Below are positions 1 to 6,916 of a DNA stretch of 14,276 nucleotides, in pieces. Below the pieces are notes generated by a model. The model was not told the DNA's origin and made no database searches. It was given only the letters and a program-made list of their open reading frames with translations. The position numbers and the translations under genes were made by a program. Source of the stretch: Angelakisella sp. (GTDB lineage Bacteria; Bacillota; Clostridia; Oscillospirales; Ruminococcaceae); assembly GCA_013316495.1 (NCBI GenBank), contig WSMP01000013.1, forward strand, positions 1 to 14,276, in the 5' to 3' direction. The first letter of the stretch is position 1; every line of letters begins with the position of its first letter.

Positions 1-1
1 C

Positions 2-244
2 CAGGAATACAAGCTGGAGCACTACACACACCCGGAGCTGGGGGAGGGGAGCGGCGGACAGAAGAAGACACAGCGTTTTTTTCATAGGATGGACCTCCCG
101 GTTATTTTGGTTCCTTACGATGTATATAACGACAGAGAAGGGGGAAATATTGCATCTATTTGGGAAGAAAGGGGAGAGTGCGAGAAAAGACCCGCAGGCG
201 AAAAAATTTTATTTCCCAACCGCTTGACATTTTGGAAAGGATGA
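2..244 (+). CDS. possible 3' end of an upstream gene (partial, uncertain)
   Basis: One plus-strand frame is open from the window edge to a TGA at 242-244, about 80 codons. The first 25-30 codons (reading QEYKLEHYTHPEL...) have GC-rich, gene-like codon use. The later part is AT-rich and runs into the tRNA promoter, which a real gene end would rarely do. No family is recognised. A frame with an earlier stop near 85 is an alternative. I report it only because the sequence is cut at the left edge; it may be non-coding. Confidence 0.2.
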   Translation, partial: QEYKLEHYTHPELGEGSGGQKKTQRFFHRMDLPVILVPYDVYNDREGGNIASIWEERGECEKRPAGEKILFPNRLTFWKG

Positions 245-252
245 TTTATAAT
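224..252 (+). promoter_or_regulatory. consensus sigma-A promoter of the tRNA pair
   Basis: TTGACA at 224-229 and TATAAT at 247-252 are separated by exactly 17 bases, a perfect match to the housekeeping consensus. Transcription should start near 259, leaving a leader of about 80 bases before the first tRNA. Such strong promoters are expected for stable RNA genes. The leader can form a GCCGCC/GGCGGC stem (about 269-298), possibly for processing. Confidence 0.88.
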
Positions 253-341
253 AACAACCGTTGACTTTGCCGCCCCGTGCTTTTCCAGGGAGGCGGCGGG
301 GGGACAGGGGACAACGCGGGGTGTCTTCCGGAACCGTATAC

Positions 342-417
342 AGGGGTATAGCTCAGTTGGTAGAGCAGCGGTCTCCAAAACCGCGTGCCGAGGGTTCGAA
401 GCCTTCTGCCCCTGCCA
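342..417 (+). tRNA. tRNA-Trp (anticodon CCA)
   Basis: A full cloverleaf is visible. The 7-bp acceptor stem pairs AGGGGTA with TGCCCCT (one G-T pair). The D arm begins GCTC AGTTGGTA GAGC. The anticodon stem GCGGT/ACCGC encloses loop CTCCAAA, with anticodon CCA at 375-377, and the T arm has GAGGG-TTCGAAG-CCTTC. The discriminator is G and the CCA end is encoded. It is first in a two-tRNA transcript. A small hairpin (ACCGCA/TGCGGT, 421-435) lies in the 23-base spacer before the next tRNA and may be a processing feature. Confidence 0.96.
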
Positions 418-440
418 AACACCGCATTTTGCGGTTGTTC

Positions 441-516
441 GCTGCTATGGCTCAGTTGGCAGAGCGCGTCCTTGGTAAGGACGAGGTCGGCAGTTCGAAT
501 CTGCCTAGCAGCTCCA
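441..516 (+). tRNA. tRNA-Thr (anticodon GGT)
   Basis: The cloverleaf has acceptor stem GCTGCTA/TAGCAGC and anticodon stem CGTCC/GGACG, with loop TTGGTAA and anticodon GGT at 474-476. The T arm is GGCAG-TTCGAAT-CTGCC. The discriminator is T and CCA is encoded. It decodes ACC and ACT. It is cotranscribed with tRNA-Trp and followed 11 bases later by a terminator. It is the natural candidate ligand for the thrS T-box leader at 10711-10997, whose likely specifier is ACC. Confidence 0.96.
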
Positions 517-526
517 TCAGGCAAGG

Positions 527-558
527 GCCTGGAGCCAAAACGTGCTCCAGGCTTTTTT
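527..558 (+). terminator. intrinsic terminator of the tRNA transcript
   Basis: A perfect 9-bp stem, GCCTGGAGC (527-535) with GCTCCAGGC (544-552), has an 8-base loop and is followed by six T residues (553-558). It ends the tRNA unit and separates it from comF, whose start lies 30 bases downstream. Confidence 0.93.
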
Positions 559-588
559 CGTGTATCATCCCGAAGGGAGCGTGGGATC

Positions 589-1227
589 ATGGGGATTTTG
601 GAAAGAGGAAAAGCGCTCCTTTGGCCGGAGCGGTGCATCCTTTGCGGCCAGGTGGCCGCCTATGGGGCGTGCTGCTGTCCCCGGTGCCGCCGGGAGACGC
701 CGCCCCTGGAAGGGGCCCTCCAGCGGAGCGGCCTGCTGGTGGTGGCGGTGTGGCCCTATGAGGACCAGGTCACCTCCGCGGTGGCGCGGTTTAAATTCCG
801 GGGGGATAAAAAGGCCGGCCGGCAGATGGCTCGCCAAATGGCCCAGGCCTGGGCGGAGCAGGGCCGGGACTTTGGGGCGGACAGCCTCACCTTTGTTCCC
901 ATGCCCCCGGAACGGGAGCGGCAGAGAGGGTATAACCAGGCCCGTCTGCTGGCCCAGTGGGCCGGGGAGGAGCTGAACCTCCCGGTGCTGGAGCTTCTCA
1001 GCCGGGAGGGGGTGCTGATGCAGCACGAGATGGCGGCATCCTTCCGGAAGAAAGGGGGCCGCCCGGTGTTCCGCCCGCTGCCAGGGGCGGAGCGCAAGGC
1101 GGCAGGCAGGCGGATTCTGCTGGTGGACGATATTGTGACCACCGGCGGCACCGTCCAGGTCTGCGCTGCCCAGCTGCAAAAGGCCGGGGCGGAGGCGGTG
1201 GCCGTTTTGGCGGCTGCGGCGGGATAG
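589..1227 (+). CDS. comF: ComF family protein (phosphoribosyltransferase fold)
   Basis: This is a 212-residue protein of the ComF/GntX family. An N-terminal zinc-binding cluster is visible: C16-x2-C19, then C30-x2-C33 with extra cysteines at 28-29. The type I phosphoribosyltransferase PRPP-binding motif VDDIVTTGGT lies near residues 179-188, and PMPPERERQRGYNQA is the typical family motif. Family members are tied to DNA uptake in competent bacteria, but many non-competent Firmicutes carry them and the enzymatic substrate is not settled. The ATG at 589 is chosen because a GGGAG ribosome binding site sits about 9 bases upstream and the zinc cluster then begins at the usual position; the frame is open upstream but runs through the tRNAs. 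No clear promoter of its own is seen, so readthrough past the tRNA terminator is possible. Confidence 0.92.
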   Translation: MGILERGKALLWPERCILCGQVAAYGACCCPRCRRETPPLEGALQRSGLLVVAVWPYEDQVTSAVARFKFRGDKKAGRQMARQMAQAWAEQGRDFGADSLTFVPMPPERERQRGYNQARLLAQWAGEELNLPVLELLSREGVLMQHEMAASFRKKGGRPVFRPLPGAERKAAGRRILLVDDIVTTGGTVQVCAAQLQKAGAEAVAVLAAAAG

Positions 1228-1452
1228 CCCTTGCCCCAATAGGACCTGTTTTCTGTTCCAGCGCAGGCTGGGGCAGGAAGCAGGCTTTTCTTTCCGGCTT
1301 GCCGGGGAGGAGGAAGTCTTTGTCATTTTGGGGATAAAATCATGGGTTTCAAGAAAATCCAGAGATTTTTGAGGGGAATGAAGGGATTTCGGAAAATTTG
1401 CCGTATATTATAGGTAGAAGATGCAAAAAGGCGATAGAAAGGGGTGGACAGC

Positions 1453-2463
1453 ATGGTGAAGGAACTGAACATACGGGAGGTGACCCAGGAGCTGGAGCGG
1501 GAGAGCCTTTCTTCCTACGCCGCCCTTTCGGCGGAAACGGCGGGGCGGGACACACCGGAGGAGGAATGCCCCATCCGCACCCCCTACCAGCGGGACCGGG
1601 ATAAAATCATCCACTGCAACGCCTTCCGGCGGCTGATGTACAAGACCCAGGTGTTTCTCTTCCCCCAGGGGGACCACTACCGCACCCGCCTCACCCATAC
1701 CTTGGAGGTAAACCAGATTGCCCGGACGGTGGGACGGGGCCTGCGCCTGAACGAGGACCTCATCGAGGCCATCGCTATGGGCCACGACCTGGGCCATACC
1801 CCCTTTGGGCACGCCGGGGAGTACGCCCTGCGGGAAGCCTCCCCCATCTGGTTTGTCCACAGCCAGCAGAGCGTGCGGGTGGTGGAAAAGCTGGAGCGGG
1901 ACGGGCGGGGCCTGAACCTGACCAGAGAGGTGCGAAACGGCATCCTCTGCCACTCGGACAAGGCCCCCTGGGCGGATACCCTGGAGGGGAGGGTGGTGCG
2001 CTGGGCCGATAAGATTGCATACATCAACCACGACATTGAAGACGCCATCCGGGGCGGCATCCTCCAGGAGGGGGACCTCCCCTGGGAGACCAAGGTTGGC
2101 CTGGGCCAGACGAAAAGCCAGCGCATCACCACCCTGGTCACCTCCCTCATCCAAAACAGCGGGGAGGACGTCCAGATGGACGAAGAGACCTTTCGCCTTT
2201 ACAAAATGCTTCAGGATTTCCTTTTTGAAGCGGTCTATAAAAATCCGGTGGCCAAAGGGGAGGAGGGCAAGGCCAAGGCCATCATCGGGCAGCTCTACCA
2301 GTGGTTTGTGGCCCACCCGGACCATCTCCCGCCGGAGTACGAGACCATCCGGGAGGAAGAGGGGATCGAGCGGGCGGCGGTGGACTACATCGCCGGGATG
2401 AGCGACCGCTTCTGCATCGCCACCTTCGAGGATATTTTTGTCCCCCGGCCCTGGAGCAAGTGA
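1453..2463 (+). CDS. dgt: deoxyguanosinetriphosphate triphosphohydrolase-like protein (HD domain)
   Basis: This is a 336-residue HD-domain phosphohydrolase of the dGTPase family, which cleaves dNTPs to nucleoside and triphosphate and so affects dNTP pools. The metal-binding set is visible: H82 in RLTHTLE, H111-D112 in MGHDLGHTPFGH, and D186 in RWADKIAY. The RTPYQRDRDKI...FRRL segment (about 42-61) is typical of the family. The ATG at 1453 follows an AAAGGGGTG ribosome binding site at good spacing; a GTG at 1444 overlaps that site and is less likely. The preceding 225 bases (1228-1452) are AT-rich towards the gene and contain a TATATTATA stretch (1404-1412) but no convincing -35 box. dgt directly before dnaG-rpoD is a common Clostridia arrangement, but here 493 bases intervene. 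Confidence 0.94.
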   Translation: MVKELNIREVTQELERESLSSYAALSAETAGRDTPEEECPIRTPYQRDRDKIIHCNAFRRLMYKTQVFLFPQGDHYRTRLTHTLEVNQIARTVGRGLRLNEDLIEAIAMGHDLGHTPFGHAGEYALREASPIWFVHSQQSVRVVEKLERDGRGLNLTREVRNGILCHSDKAPWADTLEGRVVRWADKIAYINHDIEDAIRGGILQEGDLPWETKVGLGQTKSQRITTLVTSLIQNSGEDVQMDEETFRLYKMLQDFLFEAVYKNPVAKGEEGKAKAIIGQLYQWFVAHPDHLPPEYETIREEEGIERAAVDYIAGMSDRFCIATFEDIFVPRPWSK

Positions 2464-2473
2464 GAGGACGCGC

Positions 2474-2507
2474 CTTCTTTTTCTTTTCACGAGAAAAGAA
2501 AAAGAAG
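2474..2507. repeat. perfect 15-bp AT-rich inverted repeat after dgt
   Basis: CTTCTTTTTCTTTTC (2474-2488) is followed by the 4-base loop ACGA and its exact reverse complement (2493-2507). It starts 10 bases after the dgt stop. It is purine-only on one arm and pyrimidine-only on the other, unlike the GC-rich terminators elsewhere in the window, and no T-run follows on the plus strand. It could be an atypical transcription end, an RNA-stabilising 3' structure, or one copy of a dispersed intergenic element. Confidence 0.75.
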
Positions 2508-2692
2508 CAAAAAGAAAAGCGGCCAAACCATTCGCAACGTTGTGGGCAGACTTAAAAACTGCGTGTTCCAGGCACGTCGAAGAGCTCTTTGTTTATAAGC
2601 TCATAGCAAAACGCGGATTTTAAAAAATTTAAAAAGATTTCAGAAAAATCGGTCGAACCTTATTCCCCTGGTCGCTTATTATAAGGGGGGGT

Positions 2693-2836
2693 GTGGAAAG
2701 CTCCTTCTGCTACACCCTGGATGAGGAGTACAAATATTACGATCCCTATCAGATGTATCAGGATGGCAAGGCCGAGGCGCTTGCGGTTTTGGAGAACAGC
2801 TATCTTTACCACAAAGTCCCCCTCAATGATAGATAG
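2693..2836 (+). CDS. short hypothetical reading frame, possibly a gene remnant
   Basis: A 47-codon frame runs from a GTG at 2693 to TAG at 2834-2836. Its codon choice is gene-like (many GAG, AAG, TAC, CTG and GCC codons), and the peptide (containing YTLDEEYKYYDPYQMYQDG) is soluble, tyrosine-rich and acidic. The G-rich stretch upstream (2685-2691) is too close to be a proper ribosome binding site, and the frame stays open without a start back to about 2633. This looks more like the surviving end of a decayed gene than a complete small protein. No family is recognised. Confidence 0.35.
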   Translation: MESSFCYTLDEEYKYYDPYQMYQDGKAEALAVLENSYLYHKVPLNDR

Positions 2837-2956
2837 GTTCTCTGTTTTAGCTTCCCTCTTGCGGAATCAACATCCCAGGTGGCCAGTCTTCTGCTGGTGA
2901 CGGCGCCGGAGACAGCACAATAGACAACTGCATCGCACACGGAAAGGAGTGGTAAC

Positions 2957-4714
2957 ATGCTGCCGGAGGCCTTCCTCAACGAACTGAAGTACAACACCGA
3001 CATCGAGCAGGTGATTGGGCGGTATGTCCAGCTGCGGCGGCGGGGCAAGAACCTCACCGGGCTCTGCCCCTTCCACTCGGAAAAGACCCCCTCCTTCACC
3101 GTCTACCCGGATACACAGTCCTTCTACTGCTTCGGCTGCGGGGCCGGTGGGGACGCCATCACCTTTATGAAGAAGATTGAGAACCTAGACTATATGGAGG
3201 CGGTGCGGAGTCTGGCGGAGCGGGCCGGGATGGCTGTCCCGGAAGGGGCGGTGGACGACGGCAGCCGCCAGCGAAAGGCAAGGATATTGGAGCTGAACCG
3301 CGCCGCCGCCCGGCACTTCCACCAGAACCTTATGGCCCAAAGGGGCCGGGAGGCCCGGAAATACCTGGTGGACCGGGGCCTTACCAAAGCCACGGTGGTG
3401 CGGTTCGGCATCGGCTACGCCCCGGAAAGCTGGGACGACCTGCGGGACCACCTGCGGGAAAAGGGCTTCACCGACGAGGAAATGATTGCCGCCGCCCTGG
3501 TGAGCCCCGGCAAAAAAGGCGGCTGCTACGACGCTTTCCGAAACCGGATCATCTTCCCCATCATCGATCTGCGAGGCGGGGTCATCGCCTTTGGGGGCCG
3601 GAACCTTTCGGACCAGGGGCCCAAATACCTCAACAGCGGCGATACCCCCGTCTTCAAAAAGAGCCGCAACCTCTTTGCCCTCAACTTCGCCAAGGATACG
3701 AAGCGCCCGGAGCTCATCCTCTGCGAGGGGTATATGGATGTGGTAAGCGTCCACCAGGGGGGCTTTGATAACGCCGTAGCCACCCTGGGCACCGCCCTCA
3801 CCCCGGAGCAGGCCCGCCTTATCAGCAATTATACCGATACGGTGGTCCTCAGCTACGATTCCGACGGACCGGGGCAGCAGGCCACCCGCCGGGCTATCTC
3901 CATTTTTGAGGACACCGGGGTGAAGGTGCGGGTCCTCTCCATCCCGGATGCAAAGGACCCGGATGAGTTCCTGAAAAAATTCGGCCCGGAGCGGTTTGCC
4001 CTGCTGCTGGAGGGCTCCTCCGGCGCCATGGATTTCGAGGTGGAAAAGCTCCGAAAGAAATATGACACCGATATCCCGGAGGGCCGGGTAGGCTTTTTGC
4101 AGGAATTTGTGCGGCTGCTGGCCGGCCTTTCCAGCCCCATCCAGCGGGAGGTCTATCTCAGCAAGGTCTGCCGGGAGCTGGAGGTGGATAAGCAGGCGGT
4201 GGCCCACCAGCTGGAGGGAGCCATCCGCCGCCGGAAGGCCGGGCAGGAAAAGCGGGACGCCAGGGAACTGCGGCCCTTTACCGCCCGCCAGGCCTCGGCC
4301 AGAACCGATTTGGAAAAGCAGAAATATCCCCGGTTCGTCCTGGCGGAGGAGCGGCTCATCGCCTACCTCATCCGCAGCCCCAGCGCTTGGGACTGGGTCA
4401 GCCAGGAGATTGCCCCGGAGGAGTTTATCTCCCCCAGGGACCGGGAGATTTACGAAGCGGTGGCGGGGCGGCTTTCCCAGGGGCTTACCGCCGATATGAT
4501 GAGCCTTTCCGGGGAGCTGACGGAGGAAAACCTAGCGCGCCTTTCGGAGATTCTGGCCTCCCCAGGGTGCGGGAATATTTCCGCCAAGGAGGCGGAAGAT
4601 TACATCGGTACGCTGAAAAGTTTTTATACACAGAAAACCAGCGAGGAAGTGGGCAATATGGAGGCGGAGGATTTTGGCCGCTACATAGCCTCCATTGCCG
4701 CTAAGAAAAAATAG
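2957..4714 (+). CDS. dnaG: DNA primase
   Basis: This 585-residue replicative primase synthesises RNA primers at the replication fork together with the DnaB-type helicase. The N-terminal CHC2 zinc finger is intact (C37, H40, C58, C61), followed by the RNA polymerase-like catalytic core. The TOPRIM domain is visible with E257 in CEGYMDV and D301/D303 in SYDSDGPG. The C-terminal part after about residue 430 corresponds to the helicase-binding region, which is poorly conserved in the family. Length is normal. The ATG follows an AAGGAG site at about 8 bases. The next gene, rpoD, starts 12 bases after its stop, so the two are almost certainly cotranscribed. Confidence 0.97.
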   Translation: MLPEAFLNELKYNTDIEQVIGRYVQLRRRGKNLTGLCPFHSEKTPSFTVYPDTQSFYCFGCGAGGDAITFMKKIENLDYMEAVRSLAERAGMAVPEGAVDDGSRQRKARILELNRAAARHFHQNLMAQRGREARKYLVDRGLTKATVVRFGIGYAPESWDDLRDHLREKGFTDEEMIAAALVSPGKKGGCYDAFRNRIIFPIIDLRGGVIAFGGRNLSDQGPKYLNSGDTPVFKKSRNLFALNFAKDTKRPELILCEGYMDVVSVHQGGFDNAVATLGTALTPEQARLISNYTDTVVLSYDSDGPGQQATRRAISIFEDTGVKVRVLSIPDAKDPDEFLKKFGPERFALLLEGSSGAMDFEVEKLRKKYDTDIPEGRVGFLQEFVRLLAGLSSPIQREVYLSKVCRELEVDKQAVAHQLEGAIRRRKAGQEKRDARELRPFTARQASARTDLEKQKYPRFVLAEERLIAYLIRSPSAWDWVSQEIAPEEFISPRDREIYEAVAGRLSQGLTADMMSLSGELTEENLARLSEILASPGCGNISAKEAEDYIGTLKSFYTQKTSEEVGNMEAEDFGRYIASIAAKKK

Positions 4715-4726
4715 GGGGACAAATCA

Positions 4727-5800
4727 TTGCTGCAAGACAAGAAAACCGTTATCCGAGAGCTTATCGAAATGGGCAAGGCAAAGGGAAAGCTGACCACCAA
4801 GGAGATCAACGACGCCCTGGAGGAGCTGGACTTTGACGTGGAGCAGGTGGATAAGCTCTACGACACCTTCGAGAACAACAACATCGAGATTGTGGAGGAC
4901 TTCGCCGCCGAGGTGGCGGCCGCCGCCGAAAAGGACAGCGACCTGGAAAGCGTCCTTTACGCCGAGGGCATCAGCATTGACGACCCGGTGAAGGTGTACC
5001 TTAAGGAGATTGGCCGGGTGCCCCTCCTTTCCGCCGATGAGGAGATTGAGCTGGCGGTACGGATGTCCCAGGGGGATGAAATCGCCCGCAAACGCCTCTC
5101 CGAGGCCAACCTCCGGCTGGTGGTCTCCATCGCCAAGCGGTATGTGGGTCGGGGAATGCAGTTTTTGGACCTTATCCAGGAGGGGAACCTGGGGCTCATC
5201 AAGGCAGTGGAAAAGTTTGACCACACCAAGGGCTTCAAATTTTCCACCTATGCCACCTGGTGGATCCGCCAGGCCATCACACGGGCCATCGCCGACCAGG
5301 CCCGGACCATCCGCATCCCGGTGCATATGGTGGAGACCATCAACAAGGTGAAGAAGGTGAACTCCCAGCTGCTGCACCAGAACGGCCACGAGCCCAGCTG
5401 CGAGCAGATTGCCGCCGAGCTGGAGATGCCGGTGGAGAAGGTGCGGGAGATTATGCGGGTGGCCCAGGAGCCGGTCTCCCTGGAAACCCCTATCGGCGAG
5501 GAGGAGGACAGCCACCTGGGGGACTTTATCCCCGATAATGACGCCCCCGCCCCCACCGATGTGGCCAGCCACACCCTCCTGAAGGAGCAGCTCACCGAGG
5601 TGCTCTCCACCCTCACCCCCCGCGAGGCCAAGGTCCTGAAGCTCCGCTTCGGCCTGGAGGATGGCCGCAGCCGCACCCTGGAGGAGGTGGGGAAGGAGTT
5701 TAACGTTACCAGGGAGCGCATCCGGCAGATTGAAGCGAAGGCCCTGCGGAAGCTCCGCCATCCCAGCCGCAGCAAGCGCCTGAAGGACTTTTTGGAGTAA
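4727..5800 (+). CDS. rpoD: primary RNA polymerase sigma factor (sigma-70/SigA)
   Basis: This 357-residue group 1 sigma factor directs RNA polymerase to the TTGACA/TATAAT promoters seen elsewhere in the window. It has a short region 1.1 (about 1-75), and region 1.2 with DPVKVYLKEIG. Region 2 has DLIQEGNLGLIKAVEKFD and the -10 recognition helix STYATWWIRQA (from S173). Region 4.2, near the C-terminus, carries the -35-binding helix-turn-helix (TLEEVGKEFNVTRERIRQIE). The start is a TTG at 4727 with GGGGGAC upstream: no ATG is available until residue 15, and starting there would remove the first helix of region 1.1. The macrodomain gene follows 13 bases after its stop. Confidence 0.97.
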   Translation: MLQDKKTVIRELIEMGKAKGKLTTKEINDALEELDFDVEQVDKLYDTFENNNIEIVEDFAAEVAAAAEKDSDLESVLYAEGISIDDPVKVYLKEIGRVPLLSADEEIELAVRMSQGDEIARKRLSEANLRLVVSIAKRYVGRGMQFLDLIQEGNLGLIKAVEKFDHTKGFKFSTYATWWIRQAITRAIADQARTIRIPVHMVETINKVKKVNSQLLHQNGHEPSCEQIAAELEMPVEKVREIMRVAQEPVSLETPIGEEEDSHLGDFIPDNDAPAPTDVASHTLLKEQLTEVLSTLTPREAKVLKLRFGLEDGRSRTLEEVGKEFNVTRERIRQIEAKALRKLRHPSRSKRLKDFLE

Positions 5801-5813
5801 GGCGGGACGCGCC

Positions 5814-6281
5814 ATGAACTACAGGGAAGAGGTGCGGGACCTGTTCTCCGTCCCGGAGGAATATTTTTTGGCACACTGTATCAGCGCGGATTTCGCCATG
5901 GGCAAGGGCATCGTCCTGGAGTTCAATAAGCGCTTTGACATGAAGCGCCAGCTGCGCCAGAAGTACCCCGGCTATCTGGCCGGGTACCGGCAAAACCCCG
6001 CCGGCGGCGACTGCATCCTGGAAGGGCGGGTGCTGAACCTTGTGACCAAGGAGCGGTATTTTCACAAGCCGACCCTTTCCACTATGGAGGCGGCGCTGCA
6101 AAAAATGCGGGAGCTCTGCCAGGAAGAGGGGATTGCCCGAATCGCCATGCCTGCCATCGGTGCGGGGCTGGACCGGCTGCCGTGGGAGGAGGTAGCCGCC
6201 AGGATACAACAGGTGTTTGGAGATAGCGGCATCGAGATTTTGGTATGCAAGCAGGAGCCGGCAGAGAAAGGAGCGAAGTGA
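5814..6281 (+). CDS. macrodomain protein, TARG1/OARD1-like ADP-ribosyl hydrolase
   Basis: This 155-residue single-domain protein resembles the ALC1/TARG1 branch of macrodomains, which bind ADP-ribose and can remove it from proteins (or, in DarG, DNA) or deacylate O-acyl-ADP-ribose. Visible signatures are HCISADFAMGKGI (21-33), LVTKER and HKPT (76-87, with lysines K79 and K85 near the position of the TARG1 catalytic lysine), and MPAIGAGLDRLPWEEV containing D120, which matches the TARG1 catalytic aspartate motif. The ATG is preceded by an AAGGCGGG site 13 bases after rpoD. Its stop overlaps the next start (TGATG), implying translational coupling to the Uma2 gene. No DarT-like toxin is adjacent, so a general ADP-ribose role is more likely than a DarTG system. 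Confidence 0.88.
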   Translation: MNYREEVRDLFSVPEEYFLAHCISADFAMGKGIVLEFNKRFDMKRQLRQKYPGYLAGYRQNPAGGDCILEGRVLNLVTKERYFHKPTLSTMEAALQKMRELCQEEGIARIAMPAIGAGLDRLPWEEVAARIQQVFGDSGIEILVCKQEPAEKGAK

Positions 6282-6856
6282 TGAACAGCAATTTGGCCTA
6301 TAAAGAGGAGCTCCGGGAGGAACGGCTGGGCGGCAGGACGGTTGCCATGTCCCCCCGGCCGGCCTTTAACCACAACCGGATAGCTAGCCGTATCTATTGG
6401 TTGTTCGAGAACCATTTAAATGGACATATCTGTACAGCGATTGGAGACGGCACCGACCTTTACCTCAGCGAGGAGGACCGCTTTGTTCCAGATATGATGG
6501 TGGTCTGCGACCGAAACAAGATCCAGAATGACGGCGTCCACGGCGCGCCGGACCTGGTGGTGGAGGTCCTTTCCCCCAGCACCGCCCAGAACGATCGGGG
6601 CTACAAAATGGGGGCCTACCAGCGCTATGGGGCTCGGGAATACTGGATTGTCAGCCCCAGCGAAAAGAACATCGAGCAGTATTTCCTTCAGGAAGGGGCC
6701 TTTGTTCTGAACGCTGTCTATGCCGTCCACCCGGACTACGCCCTGCGCCAGATGACCGAGGAGGAGCGAGCCGCCGCCCTGGCCCCCTTCCGGTGCAGTT
6801 TGTTTGACGATATGGAGATTTCCATATCTGATATTTTCGATGGGTTATTACAATAA
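6281..6856 (+). CDS. Uma2 family protein (DUF820, restriction endonuclease-like fold)
   Basis: This 191-residue protein belongs to the Uma2/DUF820 family, a PD-(D/E)xK nuclease-fold group abundant in cyanobacteria and also found in Firmicutes; its biological function is unknown. The putative active-site residues are all visible: D71 in FVPDMMVV, E95 in DLVVEVLSP, and K109 in DRGYKMGAYQRYG, followed by the typical REYWIV strand. The ATG at 6281 overlaps the macrodomain stop by one base and is served by AAAGGAG within the end of that gene; a start at 6245 would lie inside the upstream gene without a better site. It is the last gene of the plus-strand run and is followed by an intrinsic terminator. 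Confidence 0.9.
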   Translation: MNSNLAYKEELREERLGGRTVAMSPRPAFNHNRIASRIYWLFENHLNGHICTAIGDGTDLYLSEEDRFVPDMMVVCDRNKIQNDGVHGAPDLVVEVLSPSTAQNDRGYKMGAYQRYGAREYWIVSPSEKNIEQYFLQEGAFVLNAVYAVHPDYALRQMTEEERAAALAPFRCSLFDDMEISISDIFDGLLQ

Positions 6857-6880
6857 GTATAATATATAACCGAAAGAACA

Positions 6881-6915
6881 CCCCCGGAAAGCAGCTGCTC
6901 TCCGGGGGCAATCTT
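6881..6915. terminator. convergent intrinsic terminator between Uma2 and lipoprotein genes
   Basis: CCCCCGGA (6881-6888) pairs with TCCGGGGG (6901-6908). The stem extends past one mismatch into AGC/GCT, and CAATCTTTTT follows on the plus strand. It sits 24 bases after the Uma2 stop and just beyond the stop of the opposing gene, so it may serve both, although the T-run is better on the plus strand. Confidence 0.85.
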
Positions 6916-6916
6916 T

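Larger units (their letters stand above)
2464..2956. other. long gap between dgt and dnaG
   Basis: 493 bases lie inside what is often a continuous operon. The gap holds, in order, a perfect AT-rich hairpin (2474-2507), about 125 bases with no recognisable feature, an AT-rich tract (2621-2650), a TTATTATAAG stretch (2676-2685) that could be a -10 region but has no matching -35, a short gene-like reading frame (2693-2836), and about 100 bases leading to the dnaG ribosome binding site. Any promoter for dnaG-rpoD must lie here if the upstream hairpin terminates transcription. Confidence 0.7.

Noticed and set aside
1404..1412. A dgt promoter based on TATATTATA
   Set aside because: No acceptable -35 hexamer lies 16-18 bases upstream, so I did not list it as a feature.
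4724..5815. A 363-codon minus-strand open frame opposite rpoD
   Set aside because: It is an antisense shadow of rpoD with a low-complexity leucine/glycine/histidine-rich translation.
5814..6281. DarG-type antitoxin of a DarTG system
   Set aside because: No DarT-like ADP-ribosyltransferase gene is adjacent. The neighbours are rpoD and a Uma2 gene, and the protein is a single macrodomain without the extra C-terminal domain of DarG.
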